A DNA stretch of 64,000 nucleotides from Ectorhizobium quercum (GCF_026552795.1 NZ_JANFPI010000004.1:310001-374000), one strand, 5' to 3'; shown: positions 19,278-28,589, numbered from the stretch's first letter. Made by a program: numbers and translations. Notes: generated by a model not told the origin, from the sequence alone.

Positions 19278-20177
19278 ATGAGCCGGATTCTCGTGACCGG
19301 CGGCACCGGCTTCGTCGGGCTGCGCACGGTCGAGGCCCTGCACGGGGCCGGCCACGATATTCGCATCCTCGACCTTGCGCCGAGACCGGAGCGCCTGCCG
19401 CGCGGCATCGCCGCCGAGATCGTGACCGGTGACATCACGGATGCGGCCACCGTCGCCGCGGCGGCGCGCGATTGCGGCGGCATCGTCCACCTCGCCGGGC
19501 TGATGACGCTGGATTGCGCCCGCGCTCCGGTTCTCGGCGCGCGGGTCAACCTGATCGGCAGTCTCAACGTCTTCGAGGCCGCGAAGGCGCGACGCCTTCC
19601 CGTCGCTTATCTGAGCAGCGCCGGCGTCTTCGGGCCGCAGGATGCGCGCCATCCGCAGCCGACGACGATCTACGGCGCCACCAAGCTGGCGGTCGAAGGC
19701 GCTGCCCGCGCCTTCCTTGTCGATCACGGCGTGCCGAGCCTCGGCCTGCGGCCCTATGTCGTCTACGGCCCCGGCATCAGCGCCGGCATCGCCGCCGGCC
19801 CGTCGATCGCCATCGCCGCGTCCGTGCGGCGGGAGCCGGCGGTGATCCGTTTTTCCGGCCGGGTCGGCTTCGTCCATGTGGACGATGTGGCCCGCATGCT
19901 GGCCGCGGCCATGACCGCGCCGCTCGACGGCGCGACGGTGCTGACCATGTCCGGCGAAACCGCCGGCCTGGAAGCGTTCGTTTCCGAACTCGGCCGCCAG
20001 ACCGGCTGGACGGACATCGCCATCGAGGGACCGCCGCTGCGCATACCCGCCGACCTTCAGTCCGATCCGGTGCCGTCGTTTCTCGGCGCGCAGCCGGTCA
20101 CGGGCATCGAGGCCGGAATCCGCCAGTCTCTCGCCGTTCTGAAAACCGCCGCCGGGCAGGAGAAGTCCAATGTTTAG
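19278..20177 (+). CDS. NAD-dependent epimerase/dehydratase (extended SDR)
   Basis: 299 residues with TGGTGFVG at residues 7-14, a YGATK active site (Tyr-x3-Lys) after a SSAGVFGP serine region, and the extended-SDR C-terminal domain with GFVHVDDVARML. It is a sugar-nucleotide-epimerase-like or alcohol/ketone oxidoreductase; the substrate is unknown. The upstream palindrome and downstream liv genes suggest it belongs to the transporter operon, perhaps acting on an imported cyclohexane carboxylate. The start at 19278 is weakly supported by a GGGAGGG stretch. Confidence 0.82.
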   Translation: MSRILVTGGTGFVGLRTVEALHGAGHDIRILDLAPRPERLPRGIAAEIVTGDITDAATVAAAARDCGGIVHLAGLMTLDCARAPVLGARVNLIGSLNVFEAAKARRLPVAYLSSAGVFGPQDARHPQPTTIYGATKLAVEGAARAFLVDHGVPSLGLRPYVVYGPGISAGIAAGPSIAIAASVRREPAVIRFSGRVGFVHVDDVARMLAAAMTAPLDGATVLTMSGETAGLEAFVSELGRQTGWTDIAIEGPPLRIPADLQSDPVPSFLGAQPVTGIEAGIRQSLAVLKTAAGQEKSNV

Positions 20178-20472
20178 CCCCCATCGTCCATTTTCCGGTC
20201 GCGGGCGTCGTGGTCTTGTCGGGATGCGAGAACGGCAGAGACGTCCGGACGGGACCGGCACGATGCTGCGCCGGGCCCCCGGCGGGTACTCGTCAACCTG
20301 CTCCGGCGCACGCTATGGTGCGGCCGGTCGCCCATCTGGGAGGGTGGAGAAGACCGACTGACAGAAAATCGCTGCCGGGGAGGAGGAGCCTGCCGCCGGC
20401 CAGCGTTCCGAATGCCGGTCCCGTGTCGGATGCCGGCCGGATAGTGCACAGATGATCACTCACGGGAGGAAC
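20178..20472. other. Non-coding stretch upstream of livK
   Basis: 295 bases without a convincing gene; the short frame that starts on the last bases of the epimerase gene lacks coding character. A weak stem (CGCAC/GTGCG around 20306-20323) and two GGAGGAG-like purine runs are visible. A livK promoter could lie here, but I see no clear -35/-10 pair. Confidence 0.4.
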
Positions 20473-21603
20473 ATGATGATCAGGAAACTGCTTTCCGCAA
20501 CCGCGATGGTGCTGGCGCTGGGTGCCGCACCCGCGCTCGCCGACCTCAAGGTCGGCTCCATCGTCGAGCTGTCCGGCCCGGGTGCCGCTGCCGGCACCAA
20601 TTTCCGCGACGGCGTGAAGATGGGCTTCGAGGAGATCAATGCCCAGGGCGGCATTCTCAACGAGCAGGTCAGGATAACCGAATACGACAGCCAGACCGAT
20701 CCGCAGGTCTCGCGCGCTATGGTGCAGAAGGCCATAGACGACGGCGTCTACGCCATCATGGGCACGGTGTTCTCCTCCTCGACGGTGGTGAACATGCTCG
20801 TCGCCCGGCAATACGGCATTCCGCAGTTCACCGGCTCGGAAGCGCCCTCGATCACCGACAAGGGCAACCCCTACATCTTCCGCACCGCGTTCGGCTCGCA
20901 GAAGGGCGTGCCGAAGATGGCGAAATACATGGTCGAGCAGATGGGCGTGAAGAAGGTCGGCGTCGCCTGGGCCAACACCGAATTCGGCAAGGGCGGCCAT
21001 CAGGCCTTCCTCGAGGAGATGGAGAAGGCCGGCATTCCGGTCGTGGTCGACGTGCCGGCCGAACAGGCGCAGGCCGATTTCTCGGCCGACATCCTCCGGC
21101 TCAAGAATTCCGACGCGGACGCGATCTTCGTCTACCTGACCGAGGAGGAAAGCGCCCGTTTCCTGCGCGAGGCGCGCAAGCAGGGCATCGACAAGCCGCT
21201 GGTCGGTGAAACCACGCTGATCGGCCACAAGGTCATCGAACTGGCGGGAGACGCCGCCAACGGGGCGATGGGCCATGTCGGCCTGACCCCGGACGCCAAC
21301 ATCCCGGCCATGACCGAAATGGTCGAGCGCTTCAAGACAAAGTTCCGCTACACGCCGGACCATAACGCCATCAAGGGCTACACGGCCGCCTGGACGCTGA
21401 AATACGTGACCGAACTGGTGGGCAGCGCAGACGGCAAGGCGGTTGCCGAAAAGCTGCACGGCCTGACGCTGAAGGCATCCGAATATCCCGGCGTGCTGAT
21501 GGACGTGAGCTGGGACGAAACCGGCGAAATGTCCCGCGAGAGCTTCTTCGTGAAGGTCGAGGACGGCAAGCAGGTGGTGGAAGCCATCCTGCCGCCGAAC
21601 TGA
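20473..21603 (+). CDS. livK: Branched-chain-type ABC transporter substrate-binding protein
   Basis: 376 residues from the ATG at 20473, chosen because GGGAGGAAC precedes it; an in-frame ATG at 20452 lacks a site. A signal peptide (MMIRKLLSATAMVLALGAAPALA) is followed by the LivK/periplasmic type I fold with LKVGSIVELSGPGAAAGTNFRDGVKMGFEEIN. Homologues next to aromatic catabolic genes bind benzoate-, hydroxybenzoate- or protocatechuate-like ligands as well as amino acids. Sitting between qui/pca and pob/pca genes, an aromatic or shikimate-like acid is the likely ligand. Confidence 0.9.
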   Translation: MMIRKLLSATAMVLALGAAPALADLKVGSIVELSGPGAAAGTNFRDGVKMGFEEINAQGGILNEQVRITEYDSQTDPQVSRAMVQKAIDDGVYAIMGTVFSSSTVVNMLVARQYGIPQFTGSEAPSITDKGNPYIFRTAFGSQKGVPKMAKYMVEQMGVKKVGVAWANTEFGKGGHQAFLEEMEKAGIPVVVDVPAEQAQADFSADILRLKNSDADAIFVYLTEEESARFLREARKQGIDKPLVGETTLIGHKVIELAGDAANGAMGHVGLTPDANIPAMTEMVERFKTKFRYTPDHNAIKGYTAAWTLKYVTELVGSADGKAVAEKLHGLTLKASEYPGVLMDVSWDETGEMSRESFFVKVEDGKQVVEAILPPN

Positions 21604-21703
21604 TCGCCCTCATCTCTGGTCCCGCCGCCGGCGGCGCGAGGCGCCGGCGGCCCCCCTTCGCCAATATTCGCAAGCCGACCAACAGCCCTTGAGGACGATA
21701 ACA

Positions 21704-22582
21704 ATGGCCGAGCTTCTCCAGATTCTCGTTTCCGGCCTCGCCGCCGGTTCCATCTATGCGCTCGCCGCCGTCGGCTTCACGCTGCTGTGGCAGGCGTCGC
21801 AAACCATCAATTTCGCCCAGGGCGAGTTCGTCATGCTGCCGGCCTTCTTCGTGCTGGTCGGCCTGACCGTCCTGGGCCTGCCCCTGTGGACTGCCGTCAT
21901 CTTCGCGCTGGTCCTGTCGCTTCTCATCCTCGGCGTCGCCTTCAAGCGGCTGATCGTCGAGCCAATGCTGCCGCACGGCACGCTGCCGCTCGTCATCGCC
22001 ACCATCGCGCTCGGCCTGCTGATGAAGGAAAGTGTCAAGGAGTTCTACGGCGCGACCGCCCAGCCCTTTCCCGCCGTCTTCCCGCAGACGGTCTATCATG
22101 TCGCCGGCGCCAGCATCTCGGTGCAGGATATCGGCAATCTGGTCGTCTCGATGATCGCCATCGGCAGCCTGCAACTCTTTCTCAGCCGCACCCGCACGGG
22201 CCGCTGCATGCAGGCGAGCGCCCAGAACCCGGCGGTTGCCGAAATCCTCGGCGTCAACGTCAGGCGGATGGTGCTCTACACCTTCCTGATCAACGCCGCG
22301 CTCGCCACCATCGCCTCGGTGCTGATCTCGCCGATCTACCTCGCCAAGTTCTCGAACGGCGAAACGCTCGGCCTCGTCGCCTTCATCGCGGCCATCGTCG
22401 GCGGTTTCAACCAGATCCGCGGCGCCCTCGTCGGCGGCCTGCTGATCGGGGTGATCGACAACCTGTCGGCGGTCTACGTCTCGGCCCAGTACCGCTCGGC
22501 CGTGCCGCTGATCCTGCTCATCGCCATCATCCTGCTGCGCCCGCAGGGCCTGCTCGGCACCCCGGAAGGGAGAACCGTATGA
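21704..22582 (+). CDS. livH: Branched-chain-type ABC transporter permease LivH
   Basis: 292 residues, about eight hydrophobic helices, with the family N-terminus (LVSGLAAGSIYALAAVGFTLLW), the NFAQGEF motif and the cytoplasmic loop AQNPAVAEILGVNVRRM. The ATG at 21704 is preceded by TTGAGGACGATAACA; the TTG five codons earlier is part of that site and was rejected as the start. It forms the channel with LivM, whose start overlaps by four bases. Confidence 0.93.
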   Translation: MAELLQILVSGLAAGSIYALAAVGFTLLWQASQTINFAQGEFVMLPAFFVLVGLTVLGLPLWTAVIFALVLSLLILGVAFKRLIVEPMLPHGTLPLVIATIALGLLMKESVKEFYGATAQPFPAVFPQTVYHVAGASISVQDIGNLVVSMIAIGSLQLFLSRTRTGRCMQASAQNPAVAEILGVNVRRMVLYTFLINAALATIASVLISPIYLAKFSNGETLGLVAFIAAIVGGFNQIRGALVGGLLIGVIDNLSAVYVSAQYRSAVPLILLIAIILLRPQGLLGTPEGRTV

Positions 22583-23553
22583 CCCGTTTTCAACCCATTC
22601 TCCTCATCATCGCCATCGCGGCGCTGATCGCCGCGCCCATCGGCCAGGGCAACTACATCATCTACACGCTCTGCTCGTGGCTCTTGTTCTCGATTGCCGC
22701 GATGGGGCTGAACCTGACGCTCGGCTATGCCGGCCAGGTGAGCCTCGCGCAGGCCGGCTTCATGGGCATCGGCGCCTATATCACCGCGCTGATGACGCTT
22801 TCCGGCATCCACTGGAGCCTCGCCGCCTTCATCTCGATCATTTCGAGCTTCGCCGTCGGCCTGCTGCTCGGCTATCCGGCGCTCAGGGTGCAGCATCATT
22901 TCCTCGCCTTCGTGACGCTCGCCTTCAACACGCTGCTGTTCCTGGTGCTGCGCAACGAGGAGAGCATCACCGGCGGCTCCTTCGGCCTCGTCGGCATGGA
23001 GCGCCCGTCCTTCTTCGGCATCACGACCGACAGCAACCTCGCCTTCTACTATTTCTCGCTCGTCTGCTTCCTGCTGGCCGCCGGCGTGCTGTGGTGGATC
23101 CTGCGCTCGCCGTGGGGCCGCGCCTTCAAGGCGCTGCGCGAAAACCCGGTGCGGGCCGAAAGCCTCGGCCTGAAGGTGCGCCGCCAGACGCTGCTGGCCT
23201 TCGCCATCGGCTCGGCCTTCGGCGGCTTCGCCGGCGCGTTGCAGACGCCGCTGGTGCAGTTCATCGAGCCGTCCAGCTTTGCGCTCATCCATTCGCTGAA
23301 GGTCCTGCTCATGGTCGTCGTCGGCGGCTCGGGCTTCTTCTTCGGCCCGATGCTGGGGGCGGCCGTCGTCATCCTCCTGCCGGAAGTGCTGCGCTTTACG
23401 GAAGGCTACTACCTCATCATCTACTCGTTCCTCGTCATCGTGCTGATGGTCTATTCGCCGAACGGCCTGATCGGCCTCGGGCTGAAGCTCGTCGAGAAGT
23501 TCAAGCCGCGGCACGAGGCCCGCAGCGATCTCAAGCAGGGTGTCCAGCTATGA
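22579..23553 (+). CDS. livM: Branched-chain-type ABC transporter permease LivM
   Basis: 324 residues with multiple membrane helices, the MGLNLTLGYAGQVSLAQAGFMGIGAY motif and the cytoplasmic EAA-like loop RENPVRAESLGLKVRRQTLLAF. It overlaps livH and livG by four bases at each end, so the four genes are tightly coupled. Confidence 0.94.
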   Translation: MTRFQPILLIIAIAALIAAPIGQGNYIIYTLCSWLLFSIAAMGLNLTLGYAGQVSLAQAGFMGIGAYITALMTLSGIHWSLAAFISIISSFAVGLLLGYPALRVQHHFLAFVTLAFNTLLFLVLRNEESITGGSFGLVGMERPSFFGITTDSNLAFYYFSLVCFLLAAGVLWWILRSPWGRAFKALRENPVRAESLGLKVRRQTLLAFAIGSAFGGFAGALQTPLVQFIEPSSFALIHSLKVLLMVVVGGSGFFFGPMLGAAVVILLPEVLRFTEGYYLIIYSFLVIVLMVYSPNGLIGLGLKLVEKFKPRHEARSDLKQGVQL

Positions 23554-24317
23554 ACATGCACGCTTCCAACACCGGCGGACCCATCCTGTCCGTCCGCAAC
23601 ATGTCCAAGCAGTTCGGCGGCATCCGCGCCGTCAACGGCGTCAGCTTCGATGTCCAGCGCGGCGAGATCCTCGGGCTGATCGGCCCGAACGGCTCCGGCA
23701 AGTCGACGCTGTTCAACTGCATCCTCGGCCAGCTTCGCCCGACCGAGGGCCATTGCGAGATCGACGGCCGGACGACCGACGGCGTGCGCCCGGCGGATCT
23801 TTCGCTGATGGGTGTCGGCCGCACCTTCCAGCAGCTTTCGGTCTTCCCGAAGATGAGCGTGCTCGACAACGTCATCCTCGCCGGCCAGGAGCACGAGGGC
23901 TCGATGCTGTCGCGCCTGTTCGGCAAGCCGGACGCCGGCCTGACGCAGAAGGCGGAGCAGCTCATCGAGTTCTTCCGCCTCACCCCCTATCGCGACACCC
24001 CGGCCGGCTCTCTGTCCTACGGCCAGCAGAAGCTGGTGGATGCGGCGATGGCCTTCATGGCCGGCCCCGGCATCGTGCTGCTCGACGAGCCGGCGGGCGG
24101 GGTGAACCTCACCATGCTCGGCCATCTGAAGGAGCGGCTCGTCACCTACAACCGCGAGCACGGCACGACCTTCGTGGTCATAGAGCACAACATGGAATTC
24201 GTCATGTCGCTCTGCACCCGCATCATCGTGCTGGCGCAGGGCGAGGTCATCGCCGAGGGAACGCCGGACGAGATCCGGTCGAACCAGATGGTCATCGACG
24301 CATATCTGGGAGGCTGA
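23550..24317 (+). CDS. livG: Branched-chain-type ABC transporter ATPase LivG
   Basis: 255 residues. Walker A GPNGSGKST, Q-loop FQQLS, signature LSYGQQKLVDAAMA (the usual LivG variant of LSGGQ), Walker B IVLLDEPAGGVN, and the switch His in VIEHNMEFV. The Asn after GPAGGV is typical of LivG. One base separates its stop from livF. Confidence 0.95.
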   Translation: MNMHASNTGGPILSVRNMSKQFGGIRAVNGVSFDVQRGEILGLIGPNGSGKSTLFNCILGQLRPTEGHCEIDGRTTDGVRPADLSLMGVGRTFQQLSVFPKMSVLDNVILAGQEHEGSMLSRLFGKPDAGLTQKAEQLIEFFRLTPYRDTPAGSLSYGQQKLVDAAMAFMAGPGIVLLDEPAGGVNLTMLGHLKERLVTYNREHGTTFVVIEHNMEFVMSLCTRIIVLAQGEVIAEGTPDEIRSNQMVIDAYLGG

Positions 24318-24318
24318 C

Positions 24319-25041
24319 ATGCTGGAGCTGAAGAAAGTCACCGGCGGCTATGGCCGCATCACCATCCTCAACGGCACGTCCTTCACCATTCCGAAGGCGT
24401 CGATCACCACGGTCATCGGCCCCAACGGCGCCGGCAAGTCCACCGTCTTCAAGGCGATCTTCGGCCTTCTCAACATCCATTCGGGCGAGATCCTGCTGGA
24501 CGGCGAAAACGTGACCCGCAAGACGCCAGCGGAGATGATCGCCCGCGGCGTGACCTACGTGCCACAGGGCCGCAACGTCGTGCCGCAGCTTTCGGTGTTC
24601 CACAATCTGGAACTTGGCGGCATCACGGCGAAGGACCAGGCAAGGGTGCGGCAGCGGATGGAAGAGGTCATGGACCAGTTCCCCATGCTGCGCCAGCGCA
24701 AGGACCAGAAGGCCATCGAGCTTTCCGGCGGCCAGCAGAAGCAGCTGGAGATCGCCCGCGCCCTGCTGCTCGATCCGAAGCTGATGCTGATCGACGAGCC
24801 CTCCATCGGCCTTTCGCCCAATCTGGTGCAGGAGGTGTTCCAGACGCTCATCCGGCTGCGAGACCAGGGCGTGACCATCCTGATGGTCGAGCAGAACGCC
24901 AAGGCAGCGCTCGCCATGTCGGATTACGGGCTGGTGCTCGAACTCGGCCAGACCCGCATGTTCGACGAGGCGGGCAAGCTTCTCAAGGACCCGCGCGTCG
25001 GCCAGCTCTTCCTCGGCGGCCATATCGAAGATGCCGCCTGA
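24319..25041 (+). CDS. livF: Branched-chain-type ABC transporter ATPase LivF
   Basis: 240 residues. Walker A GPNGAGKST, YVPQGRNVVPQLSVFHNLELG, signature LSGGQQKQLEIARAL, Walker B LMLIDEPSIGLSPNL, switch VEQNAKAAL. Last gene of livKHMGF, followed by a strong stem-loop at 25068. Confidence 0.95.
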   Translation: MLELKKVTGGYGRITILNGTSFTIPKASITTVIGPNGAGKSTVFKAIFGLLNIHSGEILLDGENVTRKTPAEMIARGVTYVPQGRNVVPQLSVFHNLELGGITAKDQARVRQRMEEVMDQFPMLRQRKDQKAIELSGGQQKQLEIARALLLDPKLMLIDEPSIGLSPNLVQEVFQTLIRLRDQGVTILMVEQNAKAALAMSDYGLVLELGQTRMFDEAGKLLKDPRVGQLFLGGHIEDAA

Positions 25042-25067
25042 CTTCTTCCCCGGGCGGACATGCGAAA

Positions 25068-25093
25068 GGCCCGGCGGGTGTAACCGCCGGGCC
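25068..25093 (+). terminator. Stem-loop terminator after livF
   Basis: Perfect 10-base arms GGCCCGGCGG and CCGCCGGGCC around GTGTAA, 27 bases after the livF stop. The T-tract is weak (GTTCC), but the position and strength suit the operon end. Confidence 0.65.
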
Positions 25094-25130
25094 GTTCCGG
25101 CTTGCTGACATGCCCTCCTCCTCTGCTTTC

Positions 25131-25208
25131 CGTCATCCTCGGGCTTGACCCGAGGATCCATTCCCCCAGATGCGGCGTGGATGGTCGGGTCAAGCCCGAC
25201 CATGACGG
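25131..25208 (+). repeat. REP-like double palindrome, copy A
   Basis: Two hairpins in tandem: CCTCGGGCTTGACCCGAGG (25137-25155) and GGTCGGGTCAAGCCCGACC (25183-25201), framed by CGTCAT and ATGACG. Copies B (29580-29656, same orientation) and C (45335-45414, inverted) share the layout. This is a dispersed intergenic palindromic element, not a gene part. Confidence 0.75.
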
Positions 25209-25236
25209 AGGAGAGGCTGGCGGGGGCCGTGAAAAA

Positions 25237-25253
25237 CCCGGCGTTACGCCGGG
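25237..25253 (-). terminator. Intrinsic terminator of the SDR/flavoprotein operon
   Basis: Read on the minus strand: CCCGGCG-TAA-CGCCGGG followed by TTTTTC, 30 bases downstream of the last SDR stop codon. A compact stem with a U-run, the textbook form. Confidence 0.8.
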
Positions 25254-25283
25254 CCTTCCACGAACCGGAATCCTTTGCTCCTC

Positions 25284-26039
25284 TCACCCCGCAGACGCAT
25301 CGCCGAAGTCGCCGAAGGCGGTCCAGCCGCCGTCGACGGGGAGCACCGCGCCGGTGATGGCCGAGGCGGCGGGCGAGGCGAGGAAGGCGACGGCGGCGGC
25401 CACCTCCTCCGCCCGGATCAGCCGGCCGATCGGCGTGCGGCGGCGCAGCGCCGAAAGGTCGATGCGCCCGGCATCGGCGAGCGTCCTGACGAGCGCGGTT
25501 TCGACGAAGGCGGGCGCGACGGCATTGACCCGGATTCCGCTGCCGGCCCATTCGCAGGACATGGCCCGCGTCATGGCGACGATGCCCGCCTTGGCCGCGC
25601 CATAGGCGTTGCGCTTCGGCAGGCCGGTGAGACCAGCGATGGAGGAGAGGTTGACGATGGCCCCGCCGCCGCGCGCCGCCATGCCCTTCGCCACCTCGCG
25701 CGACATCAGGAAGGTGCCGGAAAGATGCACGTCGAGCACCCTGCGGAAATCCTCGATGCCCTGTTCCAGCGTCGGCAGGTGGCTGTCGCCGATGCCGGCA
25801 TTGTTGACCAGAACGTCGAAGGGCCGCGCCGCGGCAGCGGCCGTCGCCCGCGCCTCGTCGGTGACGTCGCAGGCGATGCCGCGATGCCCTTCGCCCAGTT
25901 CCGCCGCCCGCGCGGCGGCCTTTTCGCCGTCGAGATCGGCGATGGTCACGCTGAAGCCGGCCTTGGCCAGCGCCCGCGCGATGGCGAGGCCGATCCCGTC
26001 GGCCCCGCCCGTCACGATGGCGTTTCCGGGTTCATGCAT
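25284..26039 (-). CDS. Classical SDR family oxidoreductase (1)
   Basis: 251 residues. Cofactor loop TGGADGIG, an acidic residue at the end of strand 2 (IADLD) implying NAD, NNAG, the catalytic Ser in NLSSIAG and YGAAK. It ends with the GAVLPVDGGWTAF dimer tail. It interconverts a secondary alcohol and a ketone. It overlaps the second SDR by eight bases and is the last gene of a three-gene operon headed by a ketosteroid-dehydrogenase-like flavoprotein, so a cyclic hydroxy-acid is a plausible substrate (inference). Confidence 0.88.
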   Translation of the reverse strand: MHEPGNAIVTGGADGIGLAIARALAKAGFSVTIADLDGEKAAARAAELGEGHRGIACDVTDEARATAAAAARPFDVLVNNAGIGDSHLPTLEQGIEDFRRVLDVHLSGTFLMSREVAKGMAARGGGAIVNLSSIAGLTGLPKRNAYGAAKAGIVAMTRAMSCEWAGSGIRVNAVAPAFVETALVRTLADAGRIDLSALRRRTPIGRLIRAEEVAAAVAFLASPAASAITGAVLPVDGGWTAFGDFGDASAG

Positions 26040-26811
26040 AGCCGGGCCTCGGCACCAGCCCCATCAGCGTCTGCGACAGGCCGCCATCGACGACGATGTC
26101 CTGCCCGGACACGTAAGCCGCGCGCGGCGAGGCGAGGAACAGCGCCACGTCGGCCATGTCCTGCGGCCCCGCGATCCGGCCCAGCGGCACCATCGCCTCG
26201 CGCCGCGCCCTCACCTCGGCGTCCCGGTAGAACGGTTCGGACAGCGGCGTGCGCACGAGGCCGGGGCTGACCGTGTTCGAGCGGATGCCTTTCGGCCCCC
26301 ATTCGCAGGCAAGCTGCCGCGACAGCATCAAAATCGCCGCCTTGGAGGCCGAATAGGCGCCGCTGGCCGGTTGCGGCTGGCTGCCGGCGATGCTGGCGAC
26401 GTGGACGAGCGCGCCCTGCCCGCGCGCGATCATGCCCTTGCCGAAGGCCTGCGCGGCGGCGAGATAGCCGGTGAGGTTCACGGCGAGCATGGCCGACCAG
26501 TCGGCCTGCGACACGCTTTCCAGCGGGCCGGGCCGCAGGATTCCGGCATTGTTGACAAGAATGTCGGCGCCGCCCGCCGCCTCGACCCTTTCCGCCGCCG
26601 CGGCGATCTCGCCGGCTTTCGAAAGATCGCAGGCGAGCGCGAACGCGCCGTTGCCGATCTCTGCGGCGAGTGGCGCCGTGCGCGCCTCGTCGCGGTCGAT
26701 GAGCACGACGCGCGCCCCCTCGCCGGCGAAGGCGCGGGCGAGCGCCTGCCCGATGCCGCCGCCGGCGCCGGTGACGACGATTGTCTTTCCGTCCAGCCCG
26801 AGCCAGCTCAT
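26032..26811 (-). CDS. Classical SDR family oxidoreductase (2)
   Basis: 259 residues. TGAGGGIG cofactor loop, LIDRDEAR at strand 2 (NAD-type), NNAGI, catalytic Ser in VASIAGS and YSASK, C-terminal DGGLSQTLMG. It overlaps the flavoprotein gene by four bases and SDR 1 by eight. Two different SDRs beside a ring-desaturating flavoprotein suggest sequential oxidation of ring hydroxyls or stereo-specific pairs. Confidence 0.88.
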   Translation of the reverse strand: MSWLGLDGKTIVVTGAGGGIGQALARAFAGEGARVVLIDRDEARTAPLAAEIGNGAFALACDLSKAGEIAAAAERVEAAGGADILVNNAGILRPGPLESVSQADWSAMLAVNLTGYLAAAQAFGKGMIARGQGALVHVASIAGSQPQPASGAYSASKAAILMLSRQLACEWGPKGIRSNTVSPGLVRTPLSEPFYRDAEVRARREAMVPLGRIAGPQDMADVALFLASPRAAYVSGQDIVVDGGLSQTLMGLVPRPGYA

Positions 26812-28517
26812 GCGGCCACCTCCCCGTTGGCGGCGCCGGGCGCGATGCCGGCCAGATGACGCCCGGCGATCCAGCCGAAGGTCATGGCCGGGCCGAGCGT
26901 GATGCCGGCGCCCGGATAGTTACCGCCCATGATCGAGGCGCGGTCGTTGCCGACCGCATAGAGGCCGGCAATGACATGGCCCTGCCGGTCGAGCACTTCG
27001 CCCGGAACGGTGGTTTTCAGCCCGTCGAACGTGCCGAGGTCGCCCATTTCCAGCTTCACCGCGTAGAACGGCCCCTGTTCCACCGGCGCGACGCAGGGGT
27101 TCGGCCTGTTGTCGGGATCGGCGAGATAGCGGTTGAAAGCGGTTTCGCCGCGGTGGAACTGCTCGTCGCGCCCCTGCCGCGCGCCGCGATTGAAACCGGC
27201 CACCGTCGCTTCCAGCCCGGCGGTGTCGATGCCGCAGGCGCGGGCGAGGTCGGCCAGAGTGCGGCCCGTCTTCAGATAGCCGGAGCGAAGCCAGGGGGTG
27301 AGCGGCATCGGCGCAGGCTTGGCATGGCCGAGCCCGTATTTGCGGATCGCCCGGTGATCGCAGATCAGCCAGGCAGAGGCCTCTCCAGCCGCGATCATCG
27401 CCGCGCCGACATCGTGATAGCTCTCGCTTTCGTTGGTGAAGCGCCGGCCGTTCGACAGCACGGCGATCATGCCCGGCTTGTAGCGGTCGAGGAGATGCGG
27501 AAAGAGCCCCTTGCCCGGCACGCGGCTGACCGGCATCCACGCGGCGGCCTGCGGGAACTCGGCGTCGAAGGCCCCGCCCGCCTCCTCGCCCAGGCGGATG
27601 CCGTCGCCGCTGTTGCCCTCCGGCACCGGCGAGAAATGCGCCGCCCCGGCCTTCAGATGGACATAGACCCCGGCCCGGCGGGCGAGATCCTGCGCATAGC
27701 CGCCGCAGGCGAGCACCACGGCGCGCCGCGCCATGATCGTTCCCGCCTCCCTGCCGCCGATCTTCGCGCCGGTCACGCGGCCGCCGTCCTTCGTCAGGTG
27801 CAGGGCGGGCGCTTCCGTCAGGATCGGGATGCCGAGGTCGAAGCAGGATTTCACCAGCCGCGCGGCGAGCGCGTTGCCGCTCGTCACCTGCACGCCGCGG
27901 CCGTAGCGCACCACTTCGCCGGCATGCGCGGCAAGCCGTTTCACGACATAGGCGAAGGAGGCGGTCGACTTGGTGACGTTGAAGAAGTGCTTTATGTCGG
28001 CGTTCGATGAATTGAACATCATCCCCATGAAGGTGATGGTGGAAAGCGGCGGGCGCAGCCGCTTCAGGTTCGCGCCCAGCGAACGGGTGTCGAAGGGCGC
28101 GGCCAGCACCGAGCGCCCCACCTCCGCGCCGCCTTCCACCGCCGGGTGGTAGTCGGGGTAGAGCGTCGGGACGAACTTCACATCCGTTTCCGCCTCGAAC
28201 CAGTCGAGCATTTTCGGGCCGGCGTCGAGAAAGGCGTCGACCGCCTCTTCCTGAAACCAGTTACCGGTTTCGGCCTTCAGGTAGCGCCGCGCCGCCTCGC
28301 GCGTGTCGGCGGGATTGTTCGCCCTGCCGTGGCGATTGCCGGGGATCCACAGGACCCCGCCGGAAAAGGCGGTGGTGCCGCCGAAGACCGGCTCCTTCTC
28401 GACGACGATCACGGAAAGGCCGTACTTCTTCGCCGTGATGGCGGTGGCGAGCCCGCCCGCGCCCGATCCGATCACCAGCACGTCGCAGACGCGCCCGTCC
28501 TCCTTGAGCCGCTCCAT
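26808..28517 (-). CDS. FAD-dependent ring dehydrogenase, 3-ketosteroid 1-dehydrogenase/fumarate reductase family (1)
   Basis: 569 residues. The N-terminal FAD site is IGSGAGG with a Glu at the end of strand 2 (VVEKEPVFGGTTAFSGG). The C-terminal FAD motif is GLYAVGNDRASIMGGNYPGAGITLGPA. The catalytic-domain hallmark SYHDVGAAM and the PFYAV tyrosine match KstD-type 1,2-desaturases. There is no signal peptide or covalent-flavin motif. Such enzymes desaturate C-C bonds next to a ring ketone; relatives called 4-oxocyclohexanecarboxylate desaturases yield 4-hydroxybenzoate. Starts at 28517 after GGGAGGAACCG. Divergent from the AraC regulator; first of a three-gene operon with two SDRs. Confidence 0.85.
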   Translation of the reverse strand: MERLKEDGRVCDVLVIGSGAGGLATAITAKKYGLSVIVVEKEPVFGGTTAFSGGVLWIPGNRHGRANNPADTREAARRYLKAETGNWFQEEAVDAFLDAGPKMLDWFEAETDVKFVPTLYPDYHPAVEGGAEVGRSVLAAPFDTRSLGANLKRLRPPLSTITFMGMMFNSSNADIKHFFNVTKSTASFAYVVKRLAAHAGEVVRYGRGVQVTSGNALAARLVKSCFDLGIPILTEAPALHLTKDGGRVTGAKIGGREAGTIMARRAVVLACGGYAQDLARRAGVYVHLKAGAAHFSPVPEGNSGDGIRLGEEAGGAFDAEFPQAAAWMPVSRVPGKGLFPHLLDRYKPGMIAVLSNGRRFTNESESYHDVGAAMIAAGEASAWLICDHRAIRKYGLGHAKPAPMPLTPWLRSGYLKTGRTLADLARACGIDTAGLEATVAGFNRGARQGRDEQFHRGETAFNRYLADPDNRPNPCVAPVEQGPFYAVKLEMGDLGTFDGLKTTVPGEVLDRQGHVIAGLYAVGNDRASIMGGNYPGAGITLGPAMTFGWIAGRHLAGIAPGAANGEVAA

Positions 28518-28589
28518 CGGTTCCTCCCTGTCGTGGCATGGACCCTTGCTAACCCGCCCCCTTCTGCGGACCAATGGACGCACCGGCGC

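Noticed and set aside
20170-20361. 63-codon frame starting on the last bases of the epimerase gene
   Set aside because: Basic, low-information sequence without a ribosome site or similarity; treated as non-coding.
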